Below, one piece after another: positions 17,847-26,821 of a stretch of DNA of 34,749 nt. Position numbers and translations under genes: made by a program. Source of the stretch: Candidatus Woesebacteria bacterium GW2011_GWA1_38_8. Lineage in GTDB: Bacteria; Patescibacteriota; Microgenomatia; UBA8517. Location: positions 1 through 34,749 of the forward strand of contig LBVJ01000002.1 in assembly GCA_000993025.1 (NCBI GenBank), written 5' to 3'. The number at the start of each line of letters is the position of its first letter. The stretch's first letter is position 1. The notes below the pieces were generated by a model, which was not told the origin of the DNA, ran no database searches, and saw only the letters and a program-made list of their open reading frames with translations.

Positions 17847-20135
17847 CTAGTTTCCTGTTCCCGGCCACTTGCTTTCTATTAACATTTTCTTCGGATACAT
17901 TCTTTGGTGTTTCATTTCCTGCCAAATTGCTTCAGTGACAAAAGGCATAAAAGGGTGAAGAAGTTTTAAAGATGTAAAAAGAATATAACGTAAGACACTA
18001 AGCGGTGTATTGTCGCCACTTGAAAGACGTTCTTTTGTCGATTCAATATAAGAGTCTGCAAAATCGTGCCAAATGAACGCATAAAGTTTTTCCGCCGCTA
18101 GTCCGAATTTATATTTTTCGATATTATCGGTAACGGCCTTGGTTGTTACCACCAGCTTATTAATGATCTTCTTATCACTAATGTTTAATCCCTTAATATT
18201 TTTCTTGAAAGAGGGGAGGTCTCCGTAAGACTTTATTCCCGCCTCGTCAAGTTTCATATTTATAAACCGCGAAATATTCCACACCTTATTTGCAAAGTTT
18301 CTTCCACCTAAAACTTTCTCGTCGCTGATTGCGATATCGGATGCTGGTGCAACCCCCATAACAAGGGCTAGCCGAAGTGCGTCCGCACCAAATCTATCTA
18401 TCAACTCAATTGGGTTTACAACATTACCTTTGCTTTTACTCATTTTTTTCCCGAATTTATCAACTACCCTGGCGTGAAGATGGACCGCTTTAAAAGGAAC
18501 TTCTCCGGTAATGTAAAGACCGAACATCATCATTCTGCCAACCCAAAAGAATAAAATATCCCAGAGAGTGTCAAGTACAGATGTAGGGTAGAAATATTTA
18601 AAATCGGGTGAGCTGTTTTTGGGGTTATCGATGTTTACCCCGAGCGTGGTGAGGGGCCATTGCCCGCTTAAAAACCATGTGTCAAACGTATCGGTTTCCT
18701 GAAGAAGGTTTGACGATTCGCACTTGTCACATTTGGTATCTGTAAGCTGATATGAAGAATTTATTGGAGATGACAAAGTTTGCAACCCGTTACTAATTTC
18801 TTCATAACTATATTTTACCGACAACTCATTATATTTTCCGCTGACTGTTTGACCACTCTTGTCGATAAAATTAATTTGGATATCAGGATTGCAGTCCAGA
18901 CAATACAAGACGGGGATTCTTGGCCCCCACACAATTTGTCTACTGATGTTCCAATCGCGGATATTTTCCATCCAATCAAAATAGAGCTTTTCAAATCTCT
19001 TTTTTGGAAATATTTTTGTCTTACCTTTTTTAACAGCATCAATTGCCGGTTTTGCCAGCGGCTTAGTCTTGACAAACCACTGCGGAACAACAAGGGGTTC
19101 AATCGTGCGCCCGCACTTATAACAAGTTCCGACGGAATGAGTGATAGGTTCTTCTTTTATTAACAACCCCTTCTTTTTAAGAAGTTCGACAGTGTTTTTC
19201 CTTGCATCGTTTACATACACACCCCGAAGCTCTTCAGGAACCCTGTCGATATTTTGAAGCTTACCGTCTATACCAACTACGTTAAACATGGGGAGATTGT
19301 TTTTAGTTCCGATTTCGAAATCTAACGGGTCGTGTGCGGGTGTCACCTTTAGCGCTCCGGTTCCAAATTTAACATCAATGTTGTCGTCGGAAATTATCGG
19401 TATTTCAACGTCAATAAGTGGTATTGTTGCATTTTTACCCAACAGCTTCTTGTATCTTTTATCTCTTGAATTTACGGCAACGGCTACATCAGCAAAAATC
19501 GTTTCAGGACGGGTTGTGGCGATATTTACTGTTTTGTAATTTAAATAATACAAAAAATCCTGGCGTTCTTTATATACAATTTCCAAATCCGAAAATCCGG
19601 TTCCACAGAAAGTACAGTAATTGACAATCTTTTCACCGCGGTAAACAAGTCCGTCGGCGAGAAGCTTCTTAAATGTTTGCAGGACCTTCTCAACGATTTC
19701 GGGTTCTAGACTATAGTGGTACCTGCTCCAGTCCATTGAAAAACCAAGTTGTTTCATTTGATTTTTGTTTAAATCTTTGTTTTGATTAGCAAATTCCCAG
19801 ATCAATTTATAAAGAGTCTCGCGGTCATAATCGAACCTGCTTTTTCCTTCTTTTGCCAAATGTTTTTCAAAAACGAATTGTGTTTCAATACCCGCATGAT
19901 CACCTCCCGGAAGCCACAAAGTCGGATCACCAAGCATTCGGTGGTAACGGATTAAAATATCCTCAACAGTAAAGAGAGCGTGCCCCATATGCATCGGATC
20001 ATTAGCGTTGGGTAGGGGAAGTATAATTGTAAAAGGGTGTTTGCCCTGAACTTGGCGGGGTGTAAAAACTCCGCTTTTTTCCCACAGCGAATAGATATTC
20101 TCTTCAAAATTTTTCGGATTATATGTCTTTTCCAT
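17847..20135 (-). CDS. valS: Valyl-tRNA synthetase
   Basis: PLPNANDPMHMGHALF (HIGH-like), WLPGGDHAGIETQFVFEK, KMSKSKGNVVNP, editing-domain TTRPETIFADVAVAV. Confidence 0.94.
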   Translation of the reverse strand: MEKTYNPKNFEENIYSLWEKSGVFTPRQVQGKHPFTIILPLPNANDPMHMGHALFTVEDILIRYHRMLGDPTLWLPGGDHAGIETQFVFEKHLAKEGKSRFDYDRETLYKLIWEFANQNKDLNKNQMKQLGFSMDWSRYHYSLEPEIVEKVLQTFKKLLADGLVYRGEKIVNYCTFCGTGFSDLEIVYKERQDFLYYLNYKTVNIATTRPETIFADVAVAVNSRDKRYKKLLGKNATIPLIDVEIPIISDDNIDVKFGTGALKVTPAHDPLDFEIGTKNNLPMFNVVGIDGKLQNIDRVPEELRGVYVNDARKNTVELLKKKGLLIKEEPITHSVGTCYKCGRTIEPLVVPQWFVKTKPLAKPAIDAVKKGKTKIFPKKRFEKLYFDWMENIRDWNISRQIVWGPRIPVLYCLDCNPDIQINFIDKSGQTVSGKYNELSVKYSYEEISNGLQTLSSPINSSYQLTDTKCDKCESSNLLQETDTFDTWFLSGQWPLTTLGVNIDNPKNSSPDFKYFYPTSVLDTLWDILFFWVGRMMMFGLYITGEVPFKAVHLHARVVDKFGKKMSKSKGNVVNPIELIDRFGADALRLALVMGVAPASDIAISDEKVLGGRNFANKVWNISRFINMKLDEAGIKSYGDLPSFKKNIKGLNISDKKIINKLVVTTKAVTDNIEKYKFGLAAEKLYAFIWHDFADSYIESTKERLSSGDNTPLSVLRYILFTSLKLLHPFMPFVTEAIWQEMKHQRMYPKKMLIESKWPGTGN

Positions 20136-20195
20136 TTAGCTATTTTACCACCCGCGCTTGATTTTTTCAGGTGTGAATACTATAATCGTCAAAAT

Positions 20196-20534
20196 ATGTC
20201 AGAGAGATTGTATCCGGAATATAACGACCCCGATGCCATGAAGGCATCCGACATTCTTACCGGGTTGATGGTTAGTATTGATGAAGGTATGCCTCTTCCC
20301 CAAGAAATAGACACTGAAAAATTTAAAGAATTAAAAGTGAGTAGAAGTTTAATTCAGGCGTATATGGATGGGGGAGATACCAAAGAGATGGGTTATTGGG
20401 AATTAAAAAGATGGAAGCGGGCACAAAGAGAATTTAATAAACTGGAACGTCTGGTTGTTGAAACAACGGGGATCAGTATGGATCGGATTAACAAAGCCAC
20501 TGAATATTATATCGACAGACAGCATGAAGGTTAA
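20196..20534 (+). CDS. Hypothetical protein (112 aa)
   Basis: Internal start MSERLYPEYNDPD preferred over track start 20037, because the extension is antisense to the valS N-terminus. Confidence 0.65.
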   Translation: MSERLYPEYNDPDAMKASDILTGLMVSIDEGMPLPQEIDTEKFKELKVSRSLIQAYMDGGDTKEMGYWELKRWKRAQREFNKLERLVVETTGISMDRINKATEYYIDRQHEG

Positions 20535-20576
20535 TGCACCTTAGAGTTTACTTCTCCTTCAGATATTATTTCATCA

Positions 20577-21746
20577 TCACACACGAACAGCATTTCCAAT
20601 TTTTAGGTCCGGTATCCGGTCTATTTTTTTCGGATCAATGAAATCCTTTTTTAGATATTTAAAATATGCAGCGGCACCAATCATTGCTGCATTGTCCCCG
20701 TAAAGCTTTTTAGTGTAAGGGAATAGGGGAGTAAAATCTAACTGCTTACACATCATTCTTATTCTTCTTCGGAAGTCGGCATTTGCTGCAACTCCTCCAC
20801 CGACAAACAAGTATGTTGTATTTTGAATATTGTATATAGGGATGGTTGCAGAAATTGTTTTCCTTGTTACTCTGATAAAATGCTCAAAAGCTGTGTGCTG
20901 ATAAGAAGCAGCGAGGTCATAAATTTGCTGTTTATCAAGCTGTTCACAACCTGTCAAAAGTTTATTTACCATTCTACTAAAAGCAGTTTTTATTCCCGAA
21001 TAACTGTAGAAACCTTCGTTTTCCCGTCCCAGCATCGGAAGAGGTAAGGGATATTTTTTTGAGTTTCCCTTTCGTGCGAATATTTCCAAAATTGCCCCAC
21101 CGGGGTAACCTAGTCCCAAAAGACGAGCCGATTTGTCGAGAGATTCTCCGAGAGCGTCATCAATTGTTTGAGCTAATATTTTATATTTTCCGATTTTTTC
21201 AATAAGAACCAGCAATGTATTTCCTCCGGAAACAACAATACCAAAGGCGGGGAAGGTAAGTGGTTGGTTATTAGAGGTTGGAGGTTGGTAGGAGAATGTT
21301 TCCTCTCTTTTGTTTTTAAATTGGAAATTGGAAATTGGAAATTGGAAATTCTTAGCCCTTGCTAAAGGGCTAAGCAGGTGTCCTTCAAGGTGGTTTACCG
21401 CAATCAATGGTTTGGAATAATTACCTGCCAATTCTTTCGCAAAATTTATTCCGACCCCCAAAGCGATTGCAAGTCCGGGTCCTACCGTCACTGAAACAGC
21501 ATCCAAGTCATTTCCTTGTATTTTTGCATAAAATAAGGCTCTCTTTAAAACCCAATCAATTTTTCTTTCATGTTCTCTTCTGGCTTCGTTTGGAACAACT
21601 CCGCCAAATTTTGCATGGGTGTTTGACTGCGACCAAACAATATTAGACAGAACCGTTAAACCGCTTGTTACGGACACAGACGTTTCGTCGCAACTTGTAT
21701 CGACCGATAGAATTATCGGACCAGTCTTATGTATTTTTTGTGTCAT
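20577..21746 (-). CDS. tsaD: tRNA N6-threonylcarbamoyladenosine synthase TsaD (with unusual internal insertion)
   Basis: ILSVDTSCDETSVSV, HxEGH (NHLEGHLLSP), VVSGGNT, DDALGESLDKSARLLGLGYPGG, VGGGVAANADFRRR. Confidence 0.95.
   Translation of the reverse strand: MTQKIHKTGPIILSVDTSCDETSVSVTSGLTVLSNIVWSQSNTHAKFGGVVPNEARREHERKIDWVLKRALFYAKIQGNDLDAVSVTVGPGLAIALGVGINFAKELAGNYSKPLIAVNHLEGHLLSPLARAKNFQFPISNFQFKNKREETFSYQPPTSNNQPLTFPAFGIVVSGGNTLLVLIEKIGKYKILAQTIDDALGESLDKSARLLGLGYPGGAILEIFARKGNSKKYPLPLPMLGRENEGFYSYSGIKTAFSRMVNKLLTGCEQLDKQQIYDLAASYQHTAFEHFIRVTRKTISATIPIYNIQNTTYLFVGGGVAANADFRRRIRMMCKQLDFTPLFPYTKKLYGDNAAMIGAAAYFKYLKKDFIDPKKIDRIPDLKIGNAVRV
21321..21350. repeat. Tandem repeat (TTGGAAA) x4 plus TT inside tsaD
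   Basis: Direct reading: ttggaaattggaaattggaaattggaaatt. Confidence 0.95.
21351..21374. repeat. Perfect 10-bp inverted repeat, 4-nt loop, inside tsaD
   Basis: CTTAGCCCTT-GCTA-AAGGGCTAAG. Confidence 0.95.
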
Positions 21747-21755
21747 ATAAGTATT

Positions 21756-22820
21756 TTATTTGGAAACCCCCCAACTAATAATCCGATCATTCTCTTTTTT
21801 TCCAAAACGAATTTTAACCCAAATTATAATTGCTTCTTCATGGTATTTTCTGATCACGTCTGAAATTTTATCAGCCCATTCTATAGACACAATAGATTTG
21901 TCAGATATTTCTTTAACTAAATTTATATCCCACAATTCGTCAACACTACGAATTCTCCAAACATCTATATGTGTCAATTTTTTAACGGGTGAATTTACTG
22001 AATAAGAGTTGATAAGATTAAAAGTTGGGGATGTAACAGTTTGTGTTATACCCAATGTTTTTGCAAGCCCTTTTGTAAATATGGTTTTACCAACTCCCAT
22101 ATCCCCTTTTAACGCAAATATTATCGCTCTATTTCCGAAATAAGTTTCATATTTTTGCAAAATATTTTTTGCTATATCTTCCGTGTTATCCGGAGAAACT
22201 GACAGTACCTTATTACCTTTTACAAGTTTCACATTTCCCTGCCTAAGTATTGAAATATCCTCATATGTTGTGTCGACAACAGTAGAGGGTTCGCGGTGGG
22301 GAAGTTCTCCTCCGTCAATCACGTAATCAATAAGAGTTTTTTGTTTGTCTGATAAATTATCGAAAATATCGGAAATATTATATGGACTTTTTTTATAACT
22401 GGCATTTGCAGAAGTAGCCGTTATCGGCTTATTAAAATTATTTATAATTTTTATTATCAATTTATAATCGGGTATGCGGACGCCGAGGGTTCCCCTTTCC
22501 GACTCGACACCTTTTGCTAAAATATGTCTGCCATTTGAAATAATTGTGACAGGTCCCGGTAAAAAAGTTTTATACATTTTGACCGCGGAGGAATTAATGA
22601 CAGCAAATTTTCTTGCCATGCCGATATCTGTCACAGCAATAGAATAGGGTTTTCCTGCAGGTCGTTTTTTAAAAAGGTTCAGTTTTTTTACAGCCTTTTC
22701 ATTTGTTGCATCAACACCCGCGCCATACAAAGTTTCAGTCGGATAGATCACTAATCCGCCGTTCTGCAAAACTTTTACCACGTCGCCGACAACAACATCT
22801 TTTTCTAAAACTATCTGCAT
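21756..22820 (-). CDS. Fused TsaC (YrdC/Sua5) - TsaE protein of t6A biosynthesis
   Basis: N-terminal YrdC: GGLVIYPTETLYGAGVDA...KKRPAGKPYSIAV...FLPGPVTII...GVRIPD...PITATSANAS; C-terminal TsaE: FALKGDMGVGKTIFTKGLAKTLGITQTVTSPTFNLINSY...HIDVWRI...SIEWADKI. Confidence 0.93.
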   Translation of the reverse strand: MQIVLEKDVVVGDVVKVLQNGGLVIYPTETLYGAGVDATNEKAVKKLNLFKKRPAGKPYSIAVTDIGMARKFAVINSSAVKMYKTFLPGPVTIISNGRHILAKGVESERGTLGVRIPDYKLIIKIINNFNKPITATSANASYKKSPYNISDIFDNLSDKQKTLIDYVIDGGELPHREPSTVVDTTYEDISILRQGNVKLVKGNKVLSVSPDNTEDIAKNILQKYETYFGNRAIIFALKGDMGVGKTIFTKGLAKTLGITQTVTSPTFNLINSYSVNSPVKKLTHIDVWRIRSVDELWDINLVKEISDKSIVSIEWADKISDVIRKYHEEAIIIWVKIRFGKKENDRIISWGVSK

Positions 22821-23080
22821 GGGAATATTATACCGTGAAGAATTGATAAATTGCTAAATGGTTCTATTGTTAAAGACAAATGTAAATTTTAAATTGTTTG
22901 ATACATTGTAAATTATAATTTAAATATTATTTAGGATTTAGTATTTCGGGTTTGGAGTTTGGATATTGATTAGGTCAATTAGGTTAATGTCGAACAAGTT
23001 CTCTTGTCTTCGACACAGAAATTGGTAATTTGAAACCCTTTTACTAAAATATCCCTGAATTGCAACATCCTAATATCTTA

Positions 23081-24829
23081 TCATTCCCCCGTTCCTCTTA
23101 AAAATTTCGCTTGCCATGGCTGATAGTTCGAGTAAAATATCTTTTCAAATAGCACGCCTCCGTTTTTTTCGACTTTGTAATTGAAATGTGCTTTTGCTCC
23201 CCAAGCCTTATAATCTATTTGCTTGACAACTCCGGCTTTTAGTGTTGGGTCGTCAATATATAGATCTTCAGGGGGTGGAGAAGATGATGTGATGACGGGA
23301 TCACTTAACGTAACAATTCTTCCGTCACCGCTTCCGTAAAGATCGAAAGTAAGTTTATTCTCTTTTTCGTTGAACATTGTTTGAATGAGCAAATAATGTT
23401 CGGTATCGTTTTTGATTTTAAGATCGGTGCTCGGATCGAAAACGGTTGCATCAAGCCCCGGTGGAAATCCTTGTTCATAATACCCAACTCTATAGGAATG
23501 GCTTCTCCTTTCAGTTATCGGTAGTCCTGCATCTAAAGCTGCACGAAAAAGCGTAGTGGAAACTTGACAAACACCACCCCCATCGCCCAGTATGGTTTGA
23601 CCGTCTTTGATGATGTAGGCGGGTTGATACCCTGTCACTTTTGAGACATCTCCAAGTGTCTTATTAAATGATAGTGTTTCTCCGGGAGAAATCAGAACAC
23701 CATTAAATTTTGACGCGGCCAATCTAATGTTATGTATCCTTGAGGGTATTGACCCTTTAAAAGTGGAATATCCGGAACCGACCCTTTCGTTTATACCCAG
23801 ATTATTTATGTCTCCTGTTGAGATCTTTGGAGGCATGGTAGTATAGTTTAAACCGATTGTCTTACTGCTTGCTTCGCCGTCAATTAGTTCTTCAAGAGAG
23901 GTTATAAGTGCCTTGTTAAAATCGTTCATATCAACCTGAACACCTTCTTCGGAAGGAACAAATTCAGAAACCCTCCCTCCTTCAAAAATAAAAACAGAGT
24001 CTTTTGGATCTTTTTCAAACACCCCGGAAACCTGTTTGGTTAGCAGATCAAAAGATGTATCGTTTTTTACGACACCATTGTTTAAAAGCCCGACAAGTTC
24101 AGTGTCCGGAACAATATATTCATCTTTTTCTAGGGTGATAACAATATTTTTACCAACAAGTTTTTCAGCCCTTTGGATAAGGGAAGCCTTTTCATCTTCG
24201 GGTAGTCCTGTTTCTATGGGGAAAACCTTAACCCTGACTTCAGGTTTTTGTGAATACAACGAAGCGACAATGTCCTGTCTTAAACGCTCAGCGTCAAGAC
24301 CGGAGCCGTTCTTGCCGGAAACAATTTTTATTTGTCCATCAACAAGTGCAACCCTTTCGAAGAGGGGAGGTGTAGTAAAAACGATGCTTATTTTTTCAAT
24401 TTCAGAGTTTAGTGCATCCGCGTCAATATCTATGATAGGCAAGAGATCTGTTTTTTTGTTTAGAGAGAGCATTGATAAGGAGAGCGGTTTTTTAAAATAA
24501 TCCTTATTTATGGCATATGCAAAATTCCAGTATTCTTCCGGGTCGATATGGAAATCTATAGTATCGGCGTCAATTTTGTAAGTATCATTTCCGATATAGA
24601 CTGTAATAACGTCAACGATAGATTTCCTGGAATTGATAAAAGAAATAAAGTCTTTTTTTGATAACCCTGAAATGTCTTGTCTATATAAGTATACATTGGG
24701 AGATATTTTGTTTTTATACAAAGCTCTTAAGGACACCTCACTGAAGATCAGCAGAAGGAAAGGAAAAATAAACAGCAAAAGAAGGAAATTAAAATTGAGT
24801 TTGTAGTTATTCTCATCATTCATATTCAT
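23081..24829 (-). CDS. VanW family protein with PG-binding-like (YoaR-type) repeats
   Basis: GVLISPGETLSFNKTLGDVSKVTGYQPAYIIKDGQTILGDGGGVCQVSTTLFRAALDAGLPITERRSHSYRVGYY VanW core; N-terminal TM. Start trimmed to MNMNDENN from track start 25003. Confidence 0.9.
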   Translation of the reverse strand: MNMNDENNYKLNFNFLLLLFIFPFLLLIFSEVSLRALYKNKISPNVYLYRQDISGLSKKDFISFINSRKSIVDVITVYIGNDTYKIDADTIDFHIDPEEYWNFAYAINKDYFKKPLSLSMLSLNKKTDLLPIIDIDADALNSEIEKISIVFTTPPLFERVALVDGQIKIVSGKNGSGLDAERLRQDIVASLYSQKPEVRVKVFPIETGLPEDEKASLIQRAEKLVGKNIVITLEKDEYIVPDTELVGLLNNGVVKNDTSFDLLTKQVSGVFEKDPKDSVFIFEGGRVSEFVPSEEGVQVDMNDFNKALITSLEELIDGEASSKTIGLNYTTMPPKISTGDINNLGINERVGSGYSTFKGSIPSRIHNIRLAASKFNGVLISPGETLSFNKTLGDVSKVTGYQPAYIIKDGQTILGDGGGVCQVSTTLFRAALDAGLPITERRSHSYRVGYYEQGFPPGLDATVFDPSTDLKIKNDTEHYLLIQTMFNEKENKLTFDLYGSGDGRIVTLSDPVITSSSPPPEDLYIDDPTLKAGVVKQIDYKAWGAKAHFNYKVEKNGGVLFEKIFYSNYQPWQAKFLRGTGE

Positions 24830-24909
24830 GGTTTCAAATTTAGAAAAAAATGTAGAACGGACGTACGCGCTTGTGTTAAGATTAACTGTTAATGATATGA
24901 TGATAACAT

Positions 24910-26424
24910 ATGGCAAATCCAAATATAAATAACACAGTTTACCCTTTGGCAGATTCTCAGAAACCGGTTGAAAAAGATTCCACGCCTGTGAATTTGCCGG
25001 CAAACATTAAACCAAAAAGAACTGATCAGTTTGTACAATATCCAAAACCAAGTGAAATTAAACCTGAAGAGTTTGTGTACAAAAAAAAGACAGGCTTTAA
25101 TTCGAAGAAAGCAATGAAAACGTTCATGTCGATTTTGTCGCTTGCAATCATCTCAGTTCCGTTGGTGTTTTTCTTTATGAAATACAATCCTTTTTCAAAA
25201 GATAAAACGGTGCAAAAGGGAGAGGTTGTCTGGTGGAATTTGGGTGGAAACGAGACAGTCCTTAACGAAATGATAGGAGAATATTCGAAGAAAAATCCTG
25301 AGGCAAAAATTAAGCTTATTGTTCAGTCGGAAACAGATTACAGAGAAAGGCTCACCAATAGTCTAAAAGACAACAGGGGACCGGATATTTTTACAATTCA
25401 CAATAGTTGGATGCCTATGTTTTTGGAATACTTGGATGTGGTTCCCGAAAGCATATATACATTGGAAGAATATTCCAGAATATTTTATTCTGTGGTGTCA
25501 AAAGACATGAGAACTTCTGAAGGGGTTGTTGGAATACCTCTCGAATATGACGCGCTGACACTATTTATCAATGAAGAAATGTTTTCGTTTTCAGGGAAAT
25601 CTGCTCCTGCTACTTGGGATGAATTTAAAGTGATCGCAAAAGATCTAACGATCAGGGGTGCGAATAATTTTATACTTCAGTCCGGAGCAGCTATGGGATC
25701 AACAGATAATGTTGATTATTGGCCGGAAATACTAGCTACACTTATGCTTCAAAATAAATCAAACCTTGATTCTCCAACAGGCACAGGGTCGTATGAGGCA
25801 ATGGTTGTTTTTGTAGAATATAATAAAACCGATAAAGTATGGGATACGACTCTTCCGGATTCAACAACAGCTTTTGCCGAAGGGAAAGTAGCCATGTTTT
25901 TTGCCCCTTCCCGTGTTGCCGGAGAAATAAATAAACTTAATCCGAACCTAAAGTACAGAACGATCGAACTTCCTCAGGTAAGAAGAGACGATCCGAATGA
26001 ACCAAAAGTATCATATTCAACATATTTCGTTCAGTCCGTTTGGAAAAAGTCGGGAGATAAAGACCTTGCCTGGGACTTTCTAAAATTTCTTTCTTCAAAA
26101 GAATCACTTGAAAAGATCAACCAGAATTTAACCGGGATTGGCGATCAAAAAAAAGCTTATCCGCGAATAGAAATGAGAGATTTACTAATAAATGACCGTG
26201 TGCTCGGTTCGGTTGTAGCTTTGGCTCCTATTTCGACATCTTGGTATTTAGCTGATAAAACAAATGACGGGGTGGATGGTATAAATACAAAAATTAATGA
26301 AGAATACAAAAAGACAATAAACTCCATTCAAATAGGTAAGAGGGGTGCCGCAACAGAAAACGATCCGTTGTTAAAAGCCTTAACTACCAGCCTCAGAAAA
26401 ATTCTTTCGAGTTATAATATTTAA
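24910..26424 (+). CDS. Membrane-anchored extracellular solute-binding protein (family 1-like)
   Basis: About 70-aa hydrophilic N-tail, TM TFMSILSLAIISVPLVFFFM, then VVWWNLGGNETVLNEMIGEYSKKNPEAKIKLI...GPDIFTIHNSWMPMF...EGVVGIPLEYDALTLFINEEMF. Confidence 0.85.
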   Translation: MANPNINNTVYPLADSQKPVEKDSTPVNLPANIKPKRTDQFVQYPKPSEIKPEEFVYKKKTGFNSKKAMKTFMSILSLAIISVPLVFFFMKYNPFSKDKTVQKGEVVWWNLGGNETVLNEMIGEYSKKNPEAKIKLIVQSETDYRERLTNSLKDNRGPDIFTIHNSWMPMFLEYLDVVPESIYTLEEYSRIFYSVVSKDMRTSEGVVGIPLEYDALTLFINEEMFSFSGKSAPATWDEFKVIAKDLTIRGANNFILQSGAAMGSTDNVDYWPEILATLMLQNKSNLDSPTGTGSYEAMVVFVEYNKTDKVWDTTLPDSTTAFAEGKVAMFFAPSRVAGEINKLNPNLKYRTIELPQVRRDDPNEPKVSYSTYFVQSVWKKSGDKDLAWDFLKFLSSKESLEKINQNLTGIGDQKKAYPRIEMRDLLINDRVLGSVVALAPISTSWYLADKTNDGVDGINTKINEEYKKTINSIQIGKRGAATENDPLLKALTTSLRKILSSYNI

Positions 26425-26443
26425 ACCAAATATTTTTTACCCC

Positions 26444-26473
26444 TTGACAATAAATTGACTTCTTTATTAAAAT
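26444..26473 (+). promoter_or_regulatory. Predicted sigma70-type promoter of groESL (TTGACA-N18-TAAAAT)
   Basis: Direct reading; immediately precedes the CIRCE element. Confidence 0.65.
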
Positions 26474-26498
26474 AGCACTCGCTACTTGGGAATGCTAA
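26472..26498. promoter_or_regulatory. CIRCE element (HrcA operator) abutting the groES start
   Basis: ATAGCACTC-N9-GAATGCTAA against consensus TTAGCACTC-N9-GAGTGCTAA; one mismatch per arm. Confidence 0.88.
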
Positions 26499-26499
26499 T

Positions 26500-26817
26500 A
26501 TGAAAACAAAAGCGCAAAGTAAAAACACAGATGTTAAACCAGCTTCAGGATATATGCTTATCCTACCTATGGAAGCTCAGGAGAAGACCGCCTCTGGTAT
26601 TTATCTTCCTGATTCTGCTTCTGAAAAACCTCAAAAAGGGAAAGTATTGGCTGTAGGTGACAGTGAAATTACAGACAGCGGTGTTAAGAAAAATTCTCCG
26701 GCAAAAACAGGTGACATCGTTATTTACAAAAAGTGGGGAGGAAATGAAGTGAAGATTGATGGGGTGGAATATCTATTTTCGAAATTTGAAGATATTTTGG
26801 CTGTAGTTACGGCATAA
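26500..26817 (+). CDS. groES: Co-chaperonin GroES
   Basis: [41 protein letters not shown]...[22 protein letters not shown]. Confidence 0.95.
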   Translation: MKTKAQSKNTDVKPASGYMLILPMEAQEKTASGIYLPDSASEKPQKGKVLAVGDSEITDSGVKKNSPAKTGDIVIYKKWGGNEVKIDGVEYLFSKFEDILAVVTA

Positions 26818-26821
26818 AGTT

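Noticed and set aside
21321-21350. CRISPR-like array
   Set aside because: Simple 7-bp tandem repeat without spacers; no cas genes in the window.
24830-25003. 58-aa N-terminal extension of the VanW ORF
   Set aside because: Antisense to the start of the solute-binding protein gene; internal MNMNDENN start gives a normal cytosolic tail plus TM.
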